Below, in pieces: positions 39,571 through 49,257 of a stretch of DNA of 64,000 nt. The position numbers were made by a program, and so were the translations under genes. Each line of letters begins with the position of its first letter. Within the stretch, counting starts at the first letter, position 1. The notes below the pieces were generated by a model that was not told the origin of the DNA, ran no database searches, and saw nothing but the letters and a program-made list of their open reading frames with translations. The DNA is from Providencia vermicola. Its GTDB lineage: Bacteria > Pseudomonadota > Gammaproteobacteria > Enterobacterales > Enterobacteriaceae. The stretch is taken from positions 2,421,001 through 2,485,000 of the forward strand of contig NZ_CP048796.1 in the NCBI RefSeq assembly GCF_010748935.1, written 5' to 3'.

Positions 39571-41046
39571 TTATTCAAATTCATTCCATGAACGCCCATC
39601 ACGGGTGATCATAGCGACAGAAGCAATAGGCCCCCAAGTCCCCGCTTGATATGGTTTAGGTGCTTCGTTATCCATTGCCCATGCGTCCATAATGGAATCA
39701 ACAAATTTCCATGCTTCTTCCACTTCATCGCGACGAACAAATAATGCCTGAATACCGCGCATTGCTTCGAGCAATAAACGCTCATAAGCATCCGCTAAGT
39801 GAGTTTGATTGAATGTTTCTGAGAAACTCAAATCCAACTTCGTTGTTTGCAAGCGATGTTTATGATCGAGCCCAGGTGCCTTATTCATGATCTCAATATC
39901 AATACCTTCATCAGGCTGTAGGCGGATAGTGAGTTTGTTTTGTGGAAGCTCCTGATAACTTTCTGAAAAAATATTCAGCGCAGGTTTTTTAAAGTAAACC
40001 ACAACTTCTGAACATTTTGCAGGCAGACGCTTGCCTGTCCGTAAGTAGAAAGGCACGCCAGCCCAACGCCAATCATCAATATCGACACGCAATGCCACAA
40101 AGGTTTCGGTCATACTTTGCTTATTAGCGCCTTCTTCCTCAAGATAACCAGGCACCTTATTACCTTGAACAAAACCAGCGGTATATTGGCCGCGAACTGC
40201 TTTTTCTCTAACATTCGTATGGTCAATGCGACGTAGTGAACGTAAGACTTTAACCTTCTCATCACGAATGCGATCGGTCGTCAAATCTGCGGGAGGAGAC
40301 ATGGCAATCATCGTTAAAATTTGTAATAGGTGATTTTGCACCATATCACGCATTTGCCCTGCCTGATCAAAGTAGCCCCAACGACCTTCGATACCGACTT
40401 CTTCCGCAACCGTAATTTGTACATGATCGATGGTTCGGTTATCCCAGTTATTGATAAACAGCGAGTTAGCAAAACGAAGCGCCAACAAGTTAAGCACCGT
40501 TTCTTTTCCGAGATAGTGGTCAATACGATAGACTTGGCTTTCATCAAAATACTTAGCGACTTCATTATTAATTTCTTGTGAAGAAGCTAAATCCGTGCCT
40601 AAAGGTTTTTCCATGACAACACGGTTAGGTTGCTTATTTAATCCTGCATGTCCCAGCCCTTGGCAAACTGCACCAAACGTACTTGGCGGCATGGCAAAAT
40701 AGTGGATCGCGGGATGACGATCCTGCTTAAGCATTTGTGCCAAACTATCGAAATTTTCAGTTTGATTAACATCTAGATTGCAGAAATCTAAACGTGCGCT
40801 AAGTTTTTCCCACAGTACCGGATCAAGGTCTTCTTTCAAAAATTCGCTGAATGCTTTTTCAACAAATTCAATATAATCGCTCTGGCTCCACTGCGCACGG
40901 CCAACACCGATAATACGCGTGTCTGGGTGAATGTAGCCTGCTTTCTCCAACTGATACAAAGATGGAAGCAATTTACGACGAGCGAGGTCTCCTTTGGTGC
41001 CGAAAATAATCAAGTCACAGGCTTGAGCAGCATTATTTACCGCCAT
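39571..41046 (-). CDS. zwf: Glucose-6-phosphate 1-dehydrogenase
   Basis: NADP-dependent enzyme of 491 residues; first step of the oxidative pentose phosphate and Entner-Doudoroff routes. The NADP loop is GTKGDLARRK, the active-site motif RIDHYLGKE is near residue 180, and the C-terminus AMITRDGRSWNEFE matches E. coli. I start at ATG 41046 with GAGGAG 7 bases upstream, not at 41061. A HexR palindrome lies 30-44 bases upstream, and the hexR gene is divergent next door. Confidence 0.97.
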   Translation of the reverse strand: MAVNNAAQACDLIIFGTKGDLARRKLLPSLYQLEKAGYIHPDTRIIGVGRAQWSQSDYIEFVEKAFSEFLKEDLDPVLWEKLSARLDFCNLDVNQTENFDSLAQMLKQDRHPAIHYFAMPPSTFGAVCQGLGHAGLNKQPNRVVMEKPLGTDLASSQEINNEVAKYFDESQVYRIDHYLGKETVLNLLALRFANSLFINNWDNRTIDHVQITVAEEVGIEGRWGYFDQAGQMRDMVQNHLLQILTMIAMSPPADLTTDRIRDEKVKVLRSLRRIDHTNVREKAVRGQYTAGFVQGNKVPGYLEEEGANKQSMTETFVALRVDIDDWRWAGVPFYLRTGKRLPAKCSEVVVYFKKPALNIFSESYQELPQNKLTIRLQPDEGIDIEIMNKAPGLDHKHRLQTTKLDLSFSETFNQTHLADAYERLLLEAMRGIQALFVRRDEVEEAWKFVDSIMDAWAMDNEAPKPYQAGTWGPIASVAMITRDGRSWNEFE

Positions 41047-41452
41047 ATTGGTTCTCCTCAATTTGCGGAATTTATTGTAATTTTGTTACAAAATTAGCCA
41101 GATGTTCCGCTAATGTACCCTTTTGAAGGTACTCAGTAAATATTGATGATACTGATCACAGTTTTTATGCTGAAAAAAACAACAAACGTGGCTCGTGTCA
41201 TCATAACTGAATGGTGACAGCATTTGTAATAAAATAACAAAACCGTCAGTGAACTGACTGAGATGAAAATTAGATACAGCTCATAGTTTCGTAAAAAATT
41301 ACGCCACAAACTTGGAACATTCGGATAGGTTAACCATAACCCATAGTATATTCCTGTTATAAACACTGCCTTCAAAAACGATATTAATAAAATACAGAGT
41401 ATCTTTATGGCAGAAAAATTTCTCCTTTTGATGAAATAGGCACTTTCGTTAT
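41047..41452. other. Intergenic region between zwf and hexR
   Basis: About 400 bases between divergent genes with the HexR box near its left end. The rest is AT-rich. An 80-codon minus-strand frame (41133-41375) has no ribosome binding site and reads like chance. No other structure is clear. Confidence 0.5.
41076..41090. promoter_or_regulatory. HexR operator upstream of zwf
   Basis: TGTAATTTTGTTACA, an inverted repeat TGTAA/TTACA that fits the HexR sites I recall from gamma-proteobacteria. It is close to the zwf start, so bound HexR would block zwf; release by 2-keto-3-deoxy-6-phosphogluconate is the known mechanism. Confidence 0.75.
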
Positions 41453-42298
41453 ATGAATATTTTAGAACAAATGAAGAGCAGCCTCGATTTTTTAAGTAAA
41501 TCAGAAAAGAAAGTTGCCGAAGTTATTTTAGGTATGCCACAGCGAGCTATCCATCTTAGCATTGCAACCCTTGCTCAACTGGCTGATGTGAGTGAGCCCA
41601 CCGTTAACCGCTTTTGCCGCAAGATGGATACCAAAGGATTTCCTGACTTCAAACTGCGCCTAGCTCAAAACCTTGCCAATGGCACCCCTTATGTCAATCG
41701 TAATGTTGAAGAAAACGACACAGTAAATACCTACACCCATAAGATTTTTGAGTCTGCGATGGCAGGGTTAGATAATGTCAAACATACCTTAGATATTACA
41801 GCGATTAACCGAGCTGTTGACCTTCTCACCCAAGCTCGCAAGATTAGCTTTTTTGGCTTTGGTGCTTCTGCTGCTGTCGCTCATGATGCGATGAATAAAT
41901 TTTTCCGCTTTAATATTCCCGTCATCTATTTCGATGATATTGTTATGCAGCGGATGAGTTGTATAAATAGTAGTGAGGGAGACGTTATCGTTTTGATTTC
42001 ACATACTGGCAGAACAAAAGCGTTAGTCGATATGGCACGTTTAGCCCGAGATAACGATGCGACTGTCATCGCAATTACTTCCGATAACTCCCCACTTTCT
42101 CACGTTGCCACCCTTTCAATCATCATCGACGTACCTGAAGATACTGATATGTACATGCCTATGGTATCTAGATTAGCGCAACTAACCGTTATTGATGTGC
42201 TAACAACAGGTTTTACCTTAAGAAGAGGTGAAAAATTTAGAGATAACTTGAAACGGGTCAAAGAAGCATTACGCGATTCGCGGTTTGATAGCGTGTAG
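41453..42298 (+). CDS. hexR: HexR, RpiR-family repressor of glucose catabolism
   Basis: RpiR-type regulator of 281 residues. The N-terminal HTH (LADVSEPTVNRFCRKMDTKGFPDFK, residues about 43-68) is followed by a SIS sugar-phosphate domain (FFGFGASAAVAHDAMNKFFR; VLISHTGRTKALVD). HexR controls zwf, edd-eda and related genes. It is divergent from zwf, whose promoter has its site, and lies just before pykA, as in E. coli. It is slightly shorter at the C-terminus than E. coli HexR. Confidence 0.95.
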   Translation: MNILEQMKSSLDFLSKSEKKVAEVILGMPQRAIHLSIATLAQLADVSEPTVNRFCRKMDTKGFPDFKLRLAQNLANGTPYVNRNVEENDTVNTYTHKIFESAMAGLDNVKHTLDITAINRAVDLLTQARKISFFGFGASAAVAHDAMNKFFRFNIPVIYFDDIVMQRMSCINSSEGDVIVLISHTGRTKALVDMARLARDNDATVIAITSDNSPLSHVATLSIIIDVPEDTDMYMPMVSRLAQLTVIDVLTTGFTLRRGEKFRDNLKRVKEALRDSRFDSV

Positions 42299-42321
42299 CG
42301 ATAACTGCTTTTTGATTATTG

Positions 42322-42486
42322 ATGCTAAATAACTCAAGCTATAGCAAAGTGACAAATCAATACGCCATTAGGTACGGTAATAATACGAGAAGCCACACAG
42401 ATGGAGGTGACCAAGGGGGTGGCAACGTGGAATATAACGAGTATCGCTTTAATAGTTTTGCAGACCTGATAGCATTAACTAATTAG
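42322..42486 (+). CDS. Possible small protein or remnant (54 aa), uncertain
   Basis: ATG-to-TAG frame between hexR and pykA. The product has a Gly-rich middle (TDGGDQGGGN) and ends RFNSFADLIALTN. There is no ribosome binding site at the ATG, but AAGGGGG lies before an in-frame GTG at 42427, which would give 19 residues (MEYNEYRFNSF...). I do not recognise a family. It may be a leader, a remnant or chance. Confidence 0.3.
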   Translation: MLNNSSYSKVTNQYAIRYGNNTRSHTDGGDQGGGNVEYNEYRFNSFADLIALTN

Positions 42487-42523
42487 CAGTATATAATAGC
42501 TGTGCTCGTGTCAGCACAATAAC

Positions 42524-42661
42524 TTGTCGCAAAAAGGTCTCGAAAATACGCAAAATGGTTCAAGTTATGTGCAAGCAGAAACGAGAAGTGATCCTGAATG
42601 GATAGGTTTCTGTCATGGGCAAGATAGCATTTTTGATATAAAGCATACAATTGAAGTATGA
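42524..42661 (+). CDS. Possible small ORF or second part of a remnant (45 aa), uncertain
   Basis: Frame open from 42500, with TTG 42524 as the first reasonable start, ending at TGA 42659-42661. The product includes YVQAETRSDPEWIGFCHGQ and DIKHTIEV, a varied amino acid use unlike typical AT-rich noise. It is in a different frame from the 54-codon ORF just upstream, so a single frameshifted gene is possible. No ribosome binding site and no known family. Confidence 0.25.
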   Translation: MSQKGLENTQNGSSYVQAETRSDPEWIGFCHGQDSIFDIKHTIEV

Positions 42662-42711
42662 AGTCATTTCATTCAATAAATTAACACCATTACAGGTCAA
42701 CGGAGTAATAC

Positions 42712-44154
42712 ATGACTAGACGGCTTAGAAGAACGAAAATTGTTACTACCCTAGGTCCAGCTACCGATCGTGATAATAATCTCGAAAAGATTATTAACGC
42801 CGGCGCCAACGTTGTACGCCTTAACTTCTCTCACGGAACTCCAGAAGACCATATTCTCCGCGCCAATAAAGTGCGCGAAATCGCTGCTCGTTTAGGTCGA
42901 CATGTTGCCATTCTTGGTGATTTACAAGGTCCTAAAATTCGTGTGTCTACATTTAAAGACGGCAAAGTATTCTTAAATGTTGGTGATAAATTCATCCTTG
43001 ATGCCACGCTTGGTAAAGGTGAAGGCGACCAACAAAAAGTCGGGATTGACTACAAAGGCTTACCCGCTGACGTCGTTCCTGGTGATATTCTGTTACTGGA
43101 TGATGGACGTGTCCAACTCAAGGTTCGTGAAGTTCAAGGTTTACAAGTTTTTACTGAAGTGACAGTTGGTGGTCAACTTTCTAATAATAAAGGCATCAAT
43201 AAACTAGGTGGAGGGTTATCTGCTGAAGCCCTCACCGATAAAGACAAAGAAGATATCATCACTGCTGCAAAAATAGGTGTTGATTACCTTGCGGTTTCTT
43301 TCCCACGCTCAGGCGAAGATTTAAATTATGCGCGCCGCTTAGCCCGTGATGCCGGCTGTGAATGTCAAATAGTTGCCAAAGTAGAACGTGCTGAAGCTGT
43401 TGCCACTGACGAAGTCATGGATGAGGTTATCCTTGCCTCTGATGTTGTCATGGTGGCTCGTGGTGACTTAGGTGTTGAAATTGGTGATCCTGAGTTAGTG
43501 GCCGTACAGAAGAAACTGATTCGTCGTTCACGTCAACTCAACCGTGTAGTGATCACCGCGACACAAATGATGGAGTCAATGATCACTAACCCAATGCCAA
43601 CACGTGCAGAAGTCATGGACGTTGCCAACGCTGTTCTTGATGGAACAGATGCCGTTATGCTATCAGCAGAAACGGCGGCAGGGCAATATCCAGCCGAAAC
43701 TGTCGCCGCCATGGCACAAGTGTGTTTAGGGGCAGAAAAAATGCCTGGCCTCAATGTTTCTAAGCACCGTTTAGATGCGGAATTTAGTTCACCAGAAGAA
43801 GCGATTGCGATGTCAACGATGTATGCTGCAAACCACCTTAAAGGGGTAAAAGCAATCATCGCTATGACTGAATCGGGTCGTACTGCCCGTATGATGTCTC
43901 GCATTAGTTCCGGCTTGCCTATTTTTGCGATGTCTCGCCATGAAAAAACACTTAATCAGTCTTCACTATACCGTGGTGTCACGCCGGTTTTCTGTAGCAC
44001 ACACACCGATGGGATCGCCGCAGCAAATGAAGCCGTCACTCGTCTACGTGACAACGGTTATTTAATGTCTGGTGACCTGGTTTTAGTGACTCAAGGCGAC
44101 TTGATGGGCACTATTGGTAGTACAAACACTTGCCGTATTTTAGAAGTGGAATAA
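42712..44154 (+). CDS. pykA: Pyruvate kinase II
   Basis: Pyruvate kinase of 480 residues, the AMP-activated PykA type by its N-terminus [19 protein letters not shown]. The active-site region has [18 protein letters not shown] and [11 protein letters not shown]; the motif TATQMMESM and the [19 protein letters not shown] loop follow. It converts PEP and ADP to pyruvate and ATP. It is downstream of hexR, with its own terminator. Confidence 0.97.
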   Translation: MTRRLRRTKIVTTLGPATDRDNNLEKIINAGANVVRLNFSHGTPEDHILRANKVREIAARLGRHVAILGDLQGPKIRVSTFKDGKVFLNVGDKFILDATLGKGEGDQQKVGIDYKGLPADVVPGDILLLDDGRVQLKVREVQGLQVFTEVTVGGQLSNNKGINKLGGGLSAEALTDKDKEDIITAAKIGVDYLAVSFPRSGEDLNYARRLARDAGCECQIVAKVERAEAVATDEVMDEVILASDVVMVARGDLGVEIGDPELVAVQKKLIRRSRQLNRVVITATQMMESMITNPMPTRAEVMDVANAVLDGTDAVMLSAETAAGQYPAETVAAMAQVCLGAEKMPGLNVSKHRLDAEFSSPEEAIAMSTMYAANHLKGVKAIIAMTESGRTARMMSRISSGLPIFAMSRHEKTLNQSSLYRGVTPVFCSTHTDGIAAANEAVTRLRDNGYLMSGDLVLVTQGDLMGTIGSTNTCRILEVE

Positions 44155-44178
44155 ATCCAAACGGTTATTTTCCTAAAC

Positions 44179-44206
44179 AAAAAGGGAGCGTTAACGCTCC
44201 CTTTTT
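44179..44206 (+). terminator. pykA terminator
   Basis: AAAAAGGGAGCG (44179-44190) pairs with CGCTCCCTTTTT (44195-44206), with the T-run built into the right arm. It lies 25 bases after the pykA stop. Confidence 0.9.
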
Positions 44207-44333
44207 AGTGGACAATGCAAATAGAGTAAAACATCCGTTCTAGTTGTGTTATTCAGTGAACAGGAATAAATTCATTTTGGATATCTATTTCCATACCCAG
44301 AGTGATTGAATTAGTCAGCTCGTTATCACTTAA

Positions 44334-44768
44334 TTAGAATGAAGACTGACGATCTTTCCAATTATTAAAAGCCGCTGCAATCACAGTTGCTATTTTATCG
44401 TAATTTTCCCATGTATTCTCAACATGGTATACCGTTGGCAATCCTTTCGCTAAAATGCGTTCATAATCGTCGAAATAGCCGCCCTCTTCAGCCTGATAAT
44501 AAAACTCGGTGAATGCTAAACCTTCTTCATTGACATCTTCATCAATAAATTTTTCATCGCACATTGAGATTAAAAATGTGCGACCATCCATTTTACGGGC
44601 GCAAACTGCCGCGATTTCATCAACGGATTCTTCTTGATGAAATTCACCCACTAATCCATTTTGAATAAGCCATGCCAGATAAAAACCAATATGTGTTCCC
44701 GCATTTTCATGCGACAAATTTTCGGGATAATCCCCACCATAGTGCCAATCCATTCTATCAAATGCCAT
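44334..44768 (-). CDS. DUF7832-like hypothetical protein
   Basis: Protein of 144 residues from ATG 44768, with GAGG 6 bases upstream; the frame is open to 44789. It is acidic and aromatic-rich: MDWHYGGDYP at the N-terminus, HIGFYLAWLIQNGLVGEFH, and FTEFYYQAEEGGYFDDYERIL. No signal peptide or membrane segment. I recall similar proteins only as DUF-type; some acidic proteins of this kind are toxin immunity proteins, but nothing here proves that. It sits between pykA and fimbrial operon 3, separated from the fimbrial stop by a terminator. Confidence 0.65.
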   Translation of the reverse strand: MAFDRMDWHYGGDYPENLSHENAGTHIGFYLAWLIQNGLVGEFHQEESVDEIAAVCARKMDGRTFLISMCDEKFIDEDVNEEGLAFTEFYYQAEEGGYFDDYERILAKGLPTVYHVENTWENYDKIATVIAAAFNNWKDRQSSF

Positions 44769-44802
44769 TGCAGACCTCAGCTTCATCACAATAAAAATAA
44801 CA

Positions 44803-44835
44803 AGAAGCCCAACCCCCTATCAATGTTGGGCTTCT
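44803..44835 (-). terminator. Terminator of fimbrial operon 3
   Basis: AGAAGCCCAAC (44803-44813) pairs with GTTGGGCTTCT (44825-44835). On the minus strand it is followed by a T-rich run. It lies 51 bases after the adhesin stop. Confidence 0.85.
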
Positions 44836-44886
44836 CATGAGTTATAGCGAATTATGGCGAATTAATCTGTCCGATTTTTCTGGGAG

Positions 44887-45906
44887 TTAATGATATTGCA
44901 AATTAAATTGGAGCGTACCATTTGCTTGACCTGCTTGCGTATTATTTGATGTCTGAATATAGGCAGCTTGCAATGGGATACTATAAAGGCCTGTTGCTGA
45001 ATTTCGCTCTTCTATTGTCATCATTTGATTAATTTTAATTGGCTGGTCTTTGTACTTAACTTGTATACCATACCCTTTAGCTGTGTTGATATCACTAGGG
45101 TTATTTAAAGCAATTGTTCCGGGTGCTAAACTATTATCAACAGCTGTACCTGTAAACGTGATCTTAATCGGTGATACTGGGTCGCAACTAAGATTTATTT
45201 TAAAATCTTTAACGCTATTTGGACTCACGCTCCCTACGCCTGAAAAACTTCCTTTATCCACGCTATTAAATGGTACAACAATATTATTGTTAATCACTTC
45301 ACAGCCTGTTGATATGATATCAACGGGCCCTAAACTCACTTTCGGTTCCGTATTCCCATAACTGTCCCTAGTTTTAAATCCATTATTATAAATAATTAAC
45401 ATCGCAGCTTGGGTCGCGGGTAGCACTTGAGTCTTCACATTATTGCGCATCTTATAAAAAACTATTTTTAAAGATACGATATATTCACCAGAACTTGAGT
45501 TCACTTGGCATATCATTCTGTTATCCACATTACCGTCAATCGTATTTAAACCATCAACATAAGCATGCCCTGTACATGGACTGATGACATTACCATATAA
45601 TGCATAACCAACACCGGAGTTATTGAGTTCTCTCACATAGGCACCATTATATTTTGGTGAATTCCCCGGTAAGGATGGAAAATAGAGACCTACCTGAACA
45701 GGGTCTGTCACACCACTCCAACTCCAAGCGGTATAGGTACCCAATTCAATCGAAGCAAGTTCTGTACCTACAGGTGCTGTCCTTGAGACATAAATAGGCG
45801 TGTTAACTGTATAGGGTAAATTTTTAAATAATGCTCTAAACTCTGCCGCAGCTGATTGTGTAAATAGAAGCATCGATGTACAACCAAGTAATAATAATTT
45901 GTTCAT
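44887..45906 (-). CDS. Fimbrial adhesin/tip subunit, operon 3
   Basis: Protein of 339 residues with a signal peptide ending near QSAAA. The N-terminal domain (residues about 20-190) is without a recognised family and has cysteines in VISPCTGH and RMICQV. The C-terminal pilin-like domain begins near ISTGCEV and has SLSCDP-like NLSCDPVSP, TAKGYGIQVKYKD and LQFNLQYH. This is the FimH-type arrangement of lectin plus pilin domain, and it is last in the operon. Ligand unknown. Confidence 0.85.
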   Translation of the reverse strand: MNKLLLLGCTSMLLFTQSAAAEFRALFKNLPYTVNTPIYVSRTAPVGTELASIELGTYTAWSWSGVTDPVQVGLYFPSLPGNSPKYNGAYVRELNNSGVGYALYGNVISPCTGHAYVDGLNTIDGNVDNRMICQVNSSSGEYIVSLKIVFYKMRNNVKTQVLPATQAAMLIIYNNGFKTRDSYGNTEPKVSLGPVDIISTGCEVINNNIVVPFNSVDKGSFSGVGSVSPNSVKDFKINLSCDPVSPIKITFTGTAVDNSLAPGTIALNNPSDINTAKGYGIQVKYKDQPIKINQMMTIEERNSATGLYSIPLQAAYIQTSNNTQAGQANGTLQFNLQYH

Positions 45907-45914
45907 GTCCGCTC

Positions 45915-48404
45915 CTATTGGCAGTCTCTTGCCAGAAACTGAATTTTATCGTTATTGAGATCAATCGTAAGTGGAAATTGGCATTGTTGCTCTATATGGC
46001 TTCCCCATTGAACGCGAATTAAGCTTTGTTCAGGAACACCGCTTAAATACACTTCACCATCATTTGCCACAATACCTGTCGTTATTTCATCTTTATCGAC
46101 AAACACGGTAACCTGTGCACCAAAAGGTATAAGTTGCTGATGGTGAGTTAATTTGAGCATGACACGAGCCCCCCGTTTTCCTTTAAAATCAGCTAATACA
46201 ATAGCACCTCGAGTTGGCACAACTGTCGTTGTACTTAACCCCACGTCGTTATTTCCAGTTAATGTAGAGGGGTCAACGCTGATTTTATTTCTTTCATAAC
46301 GGGTCGCACTGGGAACAACCGCATAACCCCATGAGTCGGTATAAAGTGCCTGCGCATTGTTTACTTGCAAATTATTAATATTTTTTGCTTTCACTAAAAT
46401 CGCTGAATCATAAATATTGCGAGCCGCCGTCACCCCACCTGAATGCAACAGTAATGCACCTGATGCCCCAAGGTTCGCATTTTGATAACGGGGATCATAA
46501 CTATAACCAGCACTATATTCCCCTGATGAAACAACATAATTACCACTGACCGAGCCACTATTTTCATGACGGCTATGGTTATAATTTTGTGTTACATCAA
46601 ACTGTAAATTATTATCCGCTAAACGCGTACCGCTGACACTCACCGAGCTGATAGAGTCGCCGTTTCGACTCGTATTATAGCGATAATTAACCCAGTTATT
46701 TTTCTGTCCAATAGTAAACGGAATACTAAAGTTAACTGATAACATTTCATTGTTGTTATTCGTGTATTCTTGCTTAGTATATGAATAAGAGATACCGTAA
46801 TTAATCTGTTTGTAATTTGAGTTAAAACCTATTGTTAAGTTTTTATCAACTCCGCTTCGATCCCAATAATATTGCTGATAGCCATTGAGTGATAAATAGC
46901 CCATATCTTTCAGTGATTGGGATATTGATGCTTGGAACTGCTGTTTTTTTCTGCCACTCGCATAAAGATCATTATTTGATGATGAAAAGTCATAATATTC
47001 TTTTGTCGAATAACGATATGATGCAAGAGAAAATGACGTTCCCGTACCAGGTAAATATTTTGAGTATTGCACTCGATATGATTGGCCTTGAGCCTCTTTT
47101 TTATCAATTAATTCTGTTTTTGACTGTGTTATATCCGCAGAAATAGCACCGATATTACCTAAGTTTATCCCCGTTCCTGCTGTATATGCCTGATAATCTT
47201 TCGATAAAATAAATCCACCATAAATCGACAAATTATAAGGTAAACCATATATCGCCGATGCCTGAGCAAAATTAGGCTTACGATAAGCATTATCAGCATT
47301 ATATTTACCAATATCGACACTGTATTTTAATGCGCCCGCACGTTGCATCATAGGGACAGCAGAAAAAGGCTGAATAAATGAACGAATAGTTCCATTTGCC
47401 TCTTCAATTTGAACCTCTAAATCCCCGCTATACGATGTAGGATAGAGGTCATTTATTTCAAATTCCCCTGGTGGCACTGTCGTTTGATAAATCACACTGC
47501 CATTCTGGCGTATCGTCACGACAGCATTCGTTTGAGCAATACCTTGAACAACAGGCGCAAAGCCACGTTGACTCTGTGGTAACATACTTTCGTCTGAAGC
47601 TAATTTTATTCCACGATACGGATTACTCTCCATAACCCCATTATCAGAGGCGGTTTCTCCAATTGTTAAATGGCTTTTCAGTGAACGAATATCTCTTTCT
47701 ATATATGTTTGTAAATTATTCCAGTGACTTTCATTAGAAGTACGGCTGTAATTACTGTGGTTACGTAACCGCCATGCCCCCACGTTTATTCCACTGCGTA
47801 AGCCAACAAAAGTGTTATTTGTATCATCACGGTCTTTATACCAATTTTGGTTATGGCGAATATTATAATTAACAAAAGCAGCATTAATACCATCATCCCA
47901 TTCATTAGGATCAACATAACCACGGCTATAGTTATCTAAGCCTATTTGAGGAATACTGATTTTAAGTCTACTATTTCCAAAGTCATACGAATAAGAGGCT
48001 CCTGGTATTGTCGCAGAAATATCCGTAACTTTATCTTCATCATTGATATTGCTAAATGCTTGACTTGCTGTTTTTTTAACCCCCCAACTTAATAACATTT
48101 TTTTGGATATGAGAGGGGATAGTTTTTTATTATGCTCATCAAAGATAAAACGTAAATGTTGTTCATCAACAAATTTATCATTAACATAAATGTCTACATG
48201 ATAGTTTCCAGGTACTTGCCCTCCTGAGTAGGATAAGTAATCTAAACTATTTACGTCCGCAATTTGACTTTCTATGCCTGTATTTATTGCATTTATATCA
48301 AAAACATCTTTTGTATTAGCATTGTTAGAATATAAGATTATACTGACCGCAATAAATATTTTTGAGTGGTATAGATTCTTACTGTTATAACTTAAGGCAG
48401 ACAT
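45915..48404 (-). CDS. Fimbrial outer-membrane usher, operon 3
   Basis: Usher of 829 residues. After the signal region come the N-terminal domain (VFDINAINTGIESQ, GNYHVDIYVNDKFVD), the barrel with plug (VPPGEFEINDLYPTSYSGDLEVQ) and the C-terminal part with two cysteines (QQCQF and ARDCQ). Eight bases separate it from the adhesin gene and 11 from the chaperone. It is more distant from the operon 2 usher than expected of a recent duplication. Confidence 0.96.
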   Translation of the reverse strand: MSALSYNSKNLYHSKIFIAVSIILYSNNANTKDVFDINAINTGIESQIADVNSLDYLSYSGGQVPGNYHVDIYVNDKFVDEQHLRFIFDEHNKKLSPLISKKMLLSWGVKKTASQAFSNINDEDKVTDISATIPGASYSYDFGNSRLKISIPQIGLDNYSRGYVDPNEWDDGINAAFVNYNIRHNQNWYKDRDDTNNTFVGLRSGINVGAWRLRNHSNYSRTSNESHWNNLQTYIERDIRSLKSHLTIGETASDNGVMESNPYRGIKLASDESMLPQSQRGFAPVVQGIAQTNAVVTIRQNGSVIYQTTVPPGEFEINDLYPTSYSGDLEVQIEEANGTIRSFIQPFSAVPMMQRAGALKYSVDIGKYNADNAYRKPNFAQASAIYGLPYNLSIYGGFILSKDYQAYTAGTGINLGNIGAISADITQSKTELIDKKEAQGQSYRVQYSKYLPGTGTSFSLASYRYSTKEYYDFSSSNNDLYASGRKKQQFQASISQSLKDMGYLSLNGYQQYYWDRSGVDKNLTIGFNSNYKQINYGISYSYTKQEYTNNNNEMLSVNFSIPFTIGQKNNWVNYRYNTSRNGDSISSVSVSGTRLADNNLQFDVTQNYNHSRHENSGSVSGNYVVSSGEYSAGYSYDPRYQNANLGASGALLLHSGGVTAARNIYDSAILVKAKNINNLQVNNAQALYTDSWGYAVVPSATRYERNKISVDPSTLTGNNDVGLSTTTVVPTRGAIVLADFKGKRGARVMLKLTHHQQLIPFGAQVTVFVDKDEITTGIVANDGEVYLSGVPEQSLIRVQWGSHIEQQCQFPLTIDLNNDKIQFLARDCQ

Positions 48405-48415
48405 TTTTCATACTC

Positions 48416-49078
48416 TTAATTAGATGTTTTTTCAATAATCGCGCCATAGTCATTAATAAATTTAACAACCACTTTCTGATTATTATTTATTGTTTTTTTG
48501 ATCACATATTCTTTTGAATTAGGGTAGATAAGATCAGCACCTTGAATATTTTCGCCATCAACCAATATATCTCTTACTGACAAGTGGTATGGTGTCTGGT
48601 TATTGATGACAACGCCATCTGATTTCTTTTCTATAATAACTTTACTAAAGTCAAATGGCTCAATATCTTGCGACCTTAAAAACAGCTTAAATTGTGAATT
48701 AATAACTATTTGCAATTGATTTTCAATTTTCGAATCTTTAGGTGGAATTGACTTTATATTTAATAAATATAATTTTTCCTGATTTGAGCCAATCGGCTCA
48801 CCAACATAAGAAATACGTGCCGCCCCATTACTATCAGGCTCAAGACGAAATAATGGTGGTGTCGCAACAAAAGGTGTTTTACCTTCTCCTTCAAATGGGC
48901 TTACCCAGCTTTGAATAAGAAATGGTTTTTCTTTATCACTATTATAAATAGGGATATCAATTTCACGTTTATTTTCTTGGTAAACAAAACGCGTTCCACC
49001 GACACTGACCCCCGCAGCTGAAGCTAAGTGTGAAATAGAAAATAAAAGAAAAACTGCTGAAAAAATCATTTTCTTCAT
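48416..49078 (-). CDS. Periplasmic fimbrial chaperone (PapD family), operon 3
   Basis: Chaperone of 220 residues with a signal peptide ending near LASAA. Family marks are GTRFVYQENKREIDIPI, PPLFRLEPDSNGAARI and the F1-G1 stretch EKLYLLNIKSIPP. It holds operon 3 subunits in the periplasm. It lies between pilin and usher; a hairpin precedes it. Confidence 0.95.
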   Translation of the reverse strand: MKKMIFSAVFLLFSISHLASAAGVSVGGTRFVYQENKREIDIPIYNSDKEKPFLIQSWVSPFEGEGKTPFVATPPLFRLEPDSNGAARISYVGEPIGSNQEKLYLLNIKSIPPKDSKIENQLQIVINSQFKLFLRSQDIEPFDFSKVIIEKKSDGVVINNQTPYHLSVRDILVDGENIQGADLIYPNSKEYVIKKTINNNQKVVVKFINDYGAIIEKTSN

Positions 49079-49106
49079 AATAAGGCCATTTTTTGTATTT
49101 AGAATG

Positions 49107-49129
49107 AGAGGGTAACTTTGTTACCCTCT
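49107..49129 (-). terminator. Intercistronic hairpin between pilin and chaperone, operon 3
   Basis: AGAGGGTAAC (49107-49116) pairs with GTTACCCTCT (49120-49129), 3-base loop. No T-run follows on the minus strand. Like the hairpin at 20045-20067, it probably lowers downstream expression or protects the pilin mRNA. Confidence 0.6.
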
Positions 49130-49257
49130 ATACCTATTATTCAAATTAGCATATGACTGACATGCTCATTCCCTCCAAACAACGTTATTATTTATGTTGC
49201 TTAGAATAGTTTTGGCTTATCGATTAAATGTAATTAGAATTTTAGAGTATATATTTG

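Larger units (their letters stand above)
42299..42711. other. hexR-pykA intergenic region with two small frames
   Basis: About 410 bases. It holds a 54-codon ORF (42322-42486) and, in another frame just after it, an open run of about 53 codons (42500-42661). It also holds a TATAAT at 42492-42497 that could be a pykA promoter element, and a small hairpin TGTGCT/AGCACA just after it. Confidence 0.5.

Noticed and set aside
41133-41375. 80-codon minus-strand frame between zwf and hexR
   Set aside because: No ribosome binding site, no recognisable domain, and it lies in the divergent promoter region with the HexR box nearby.
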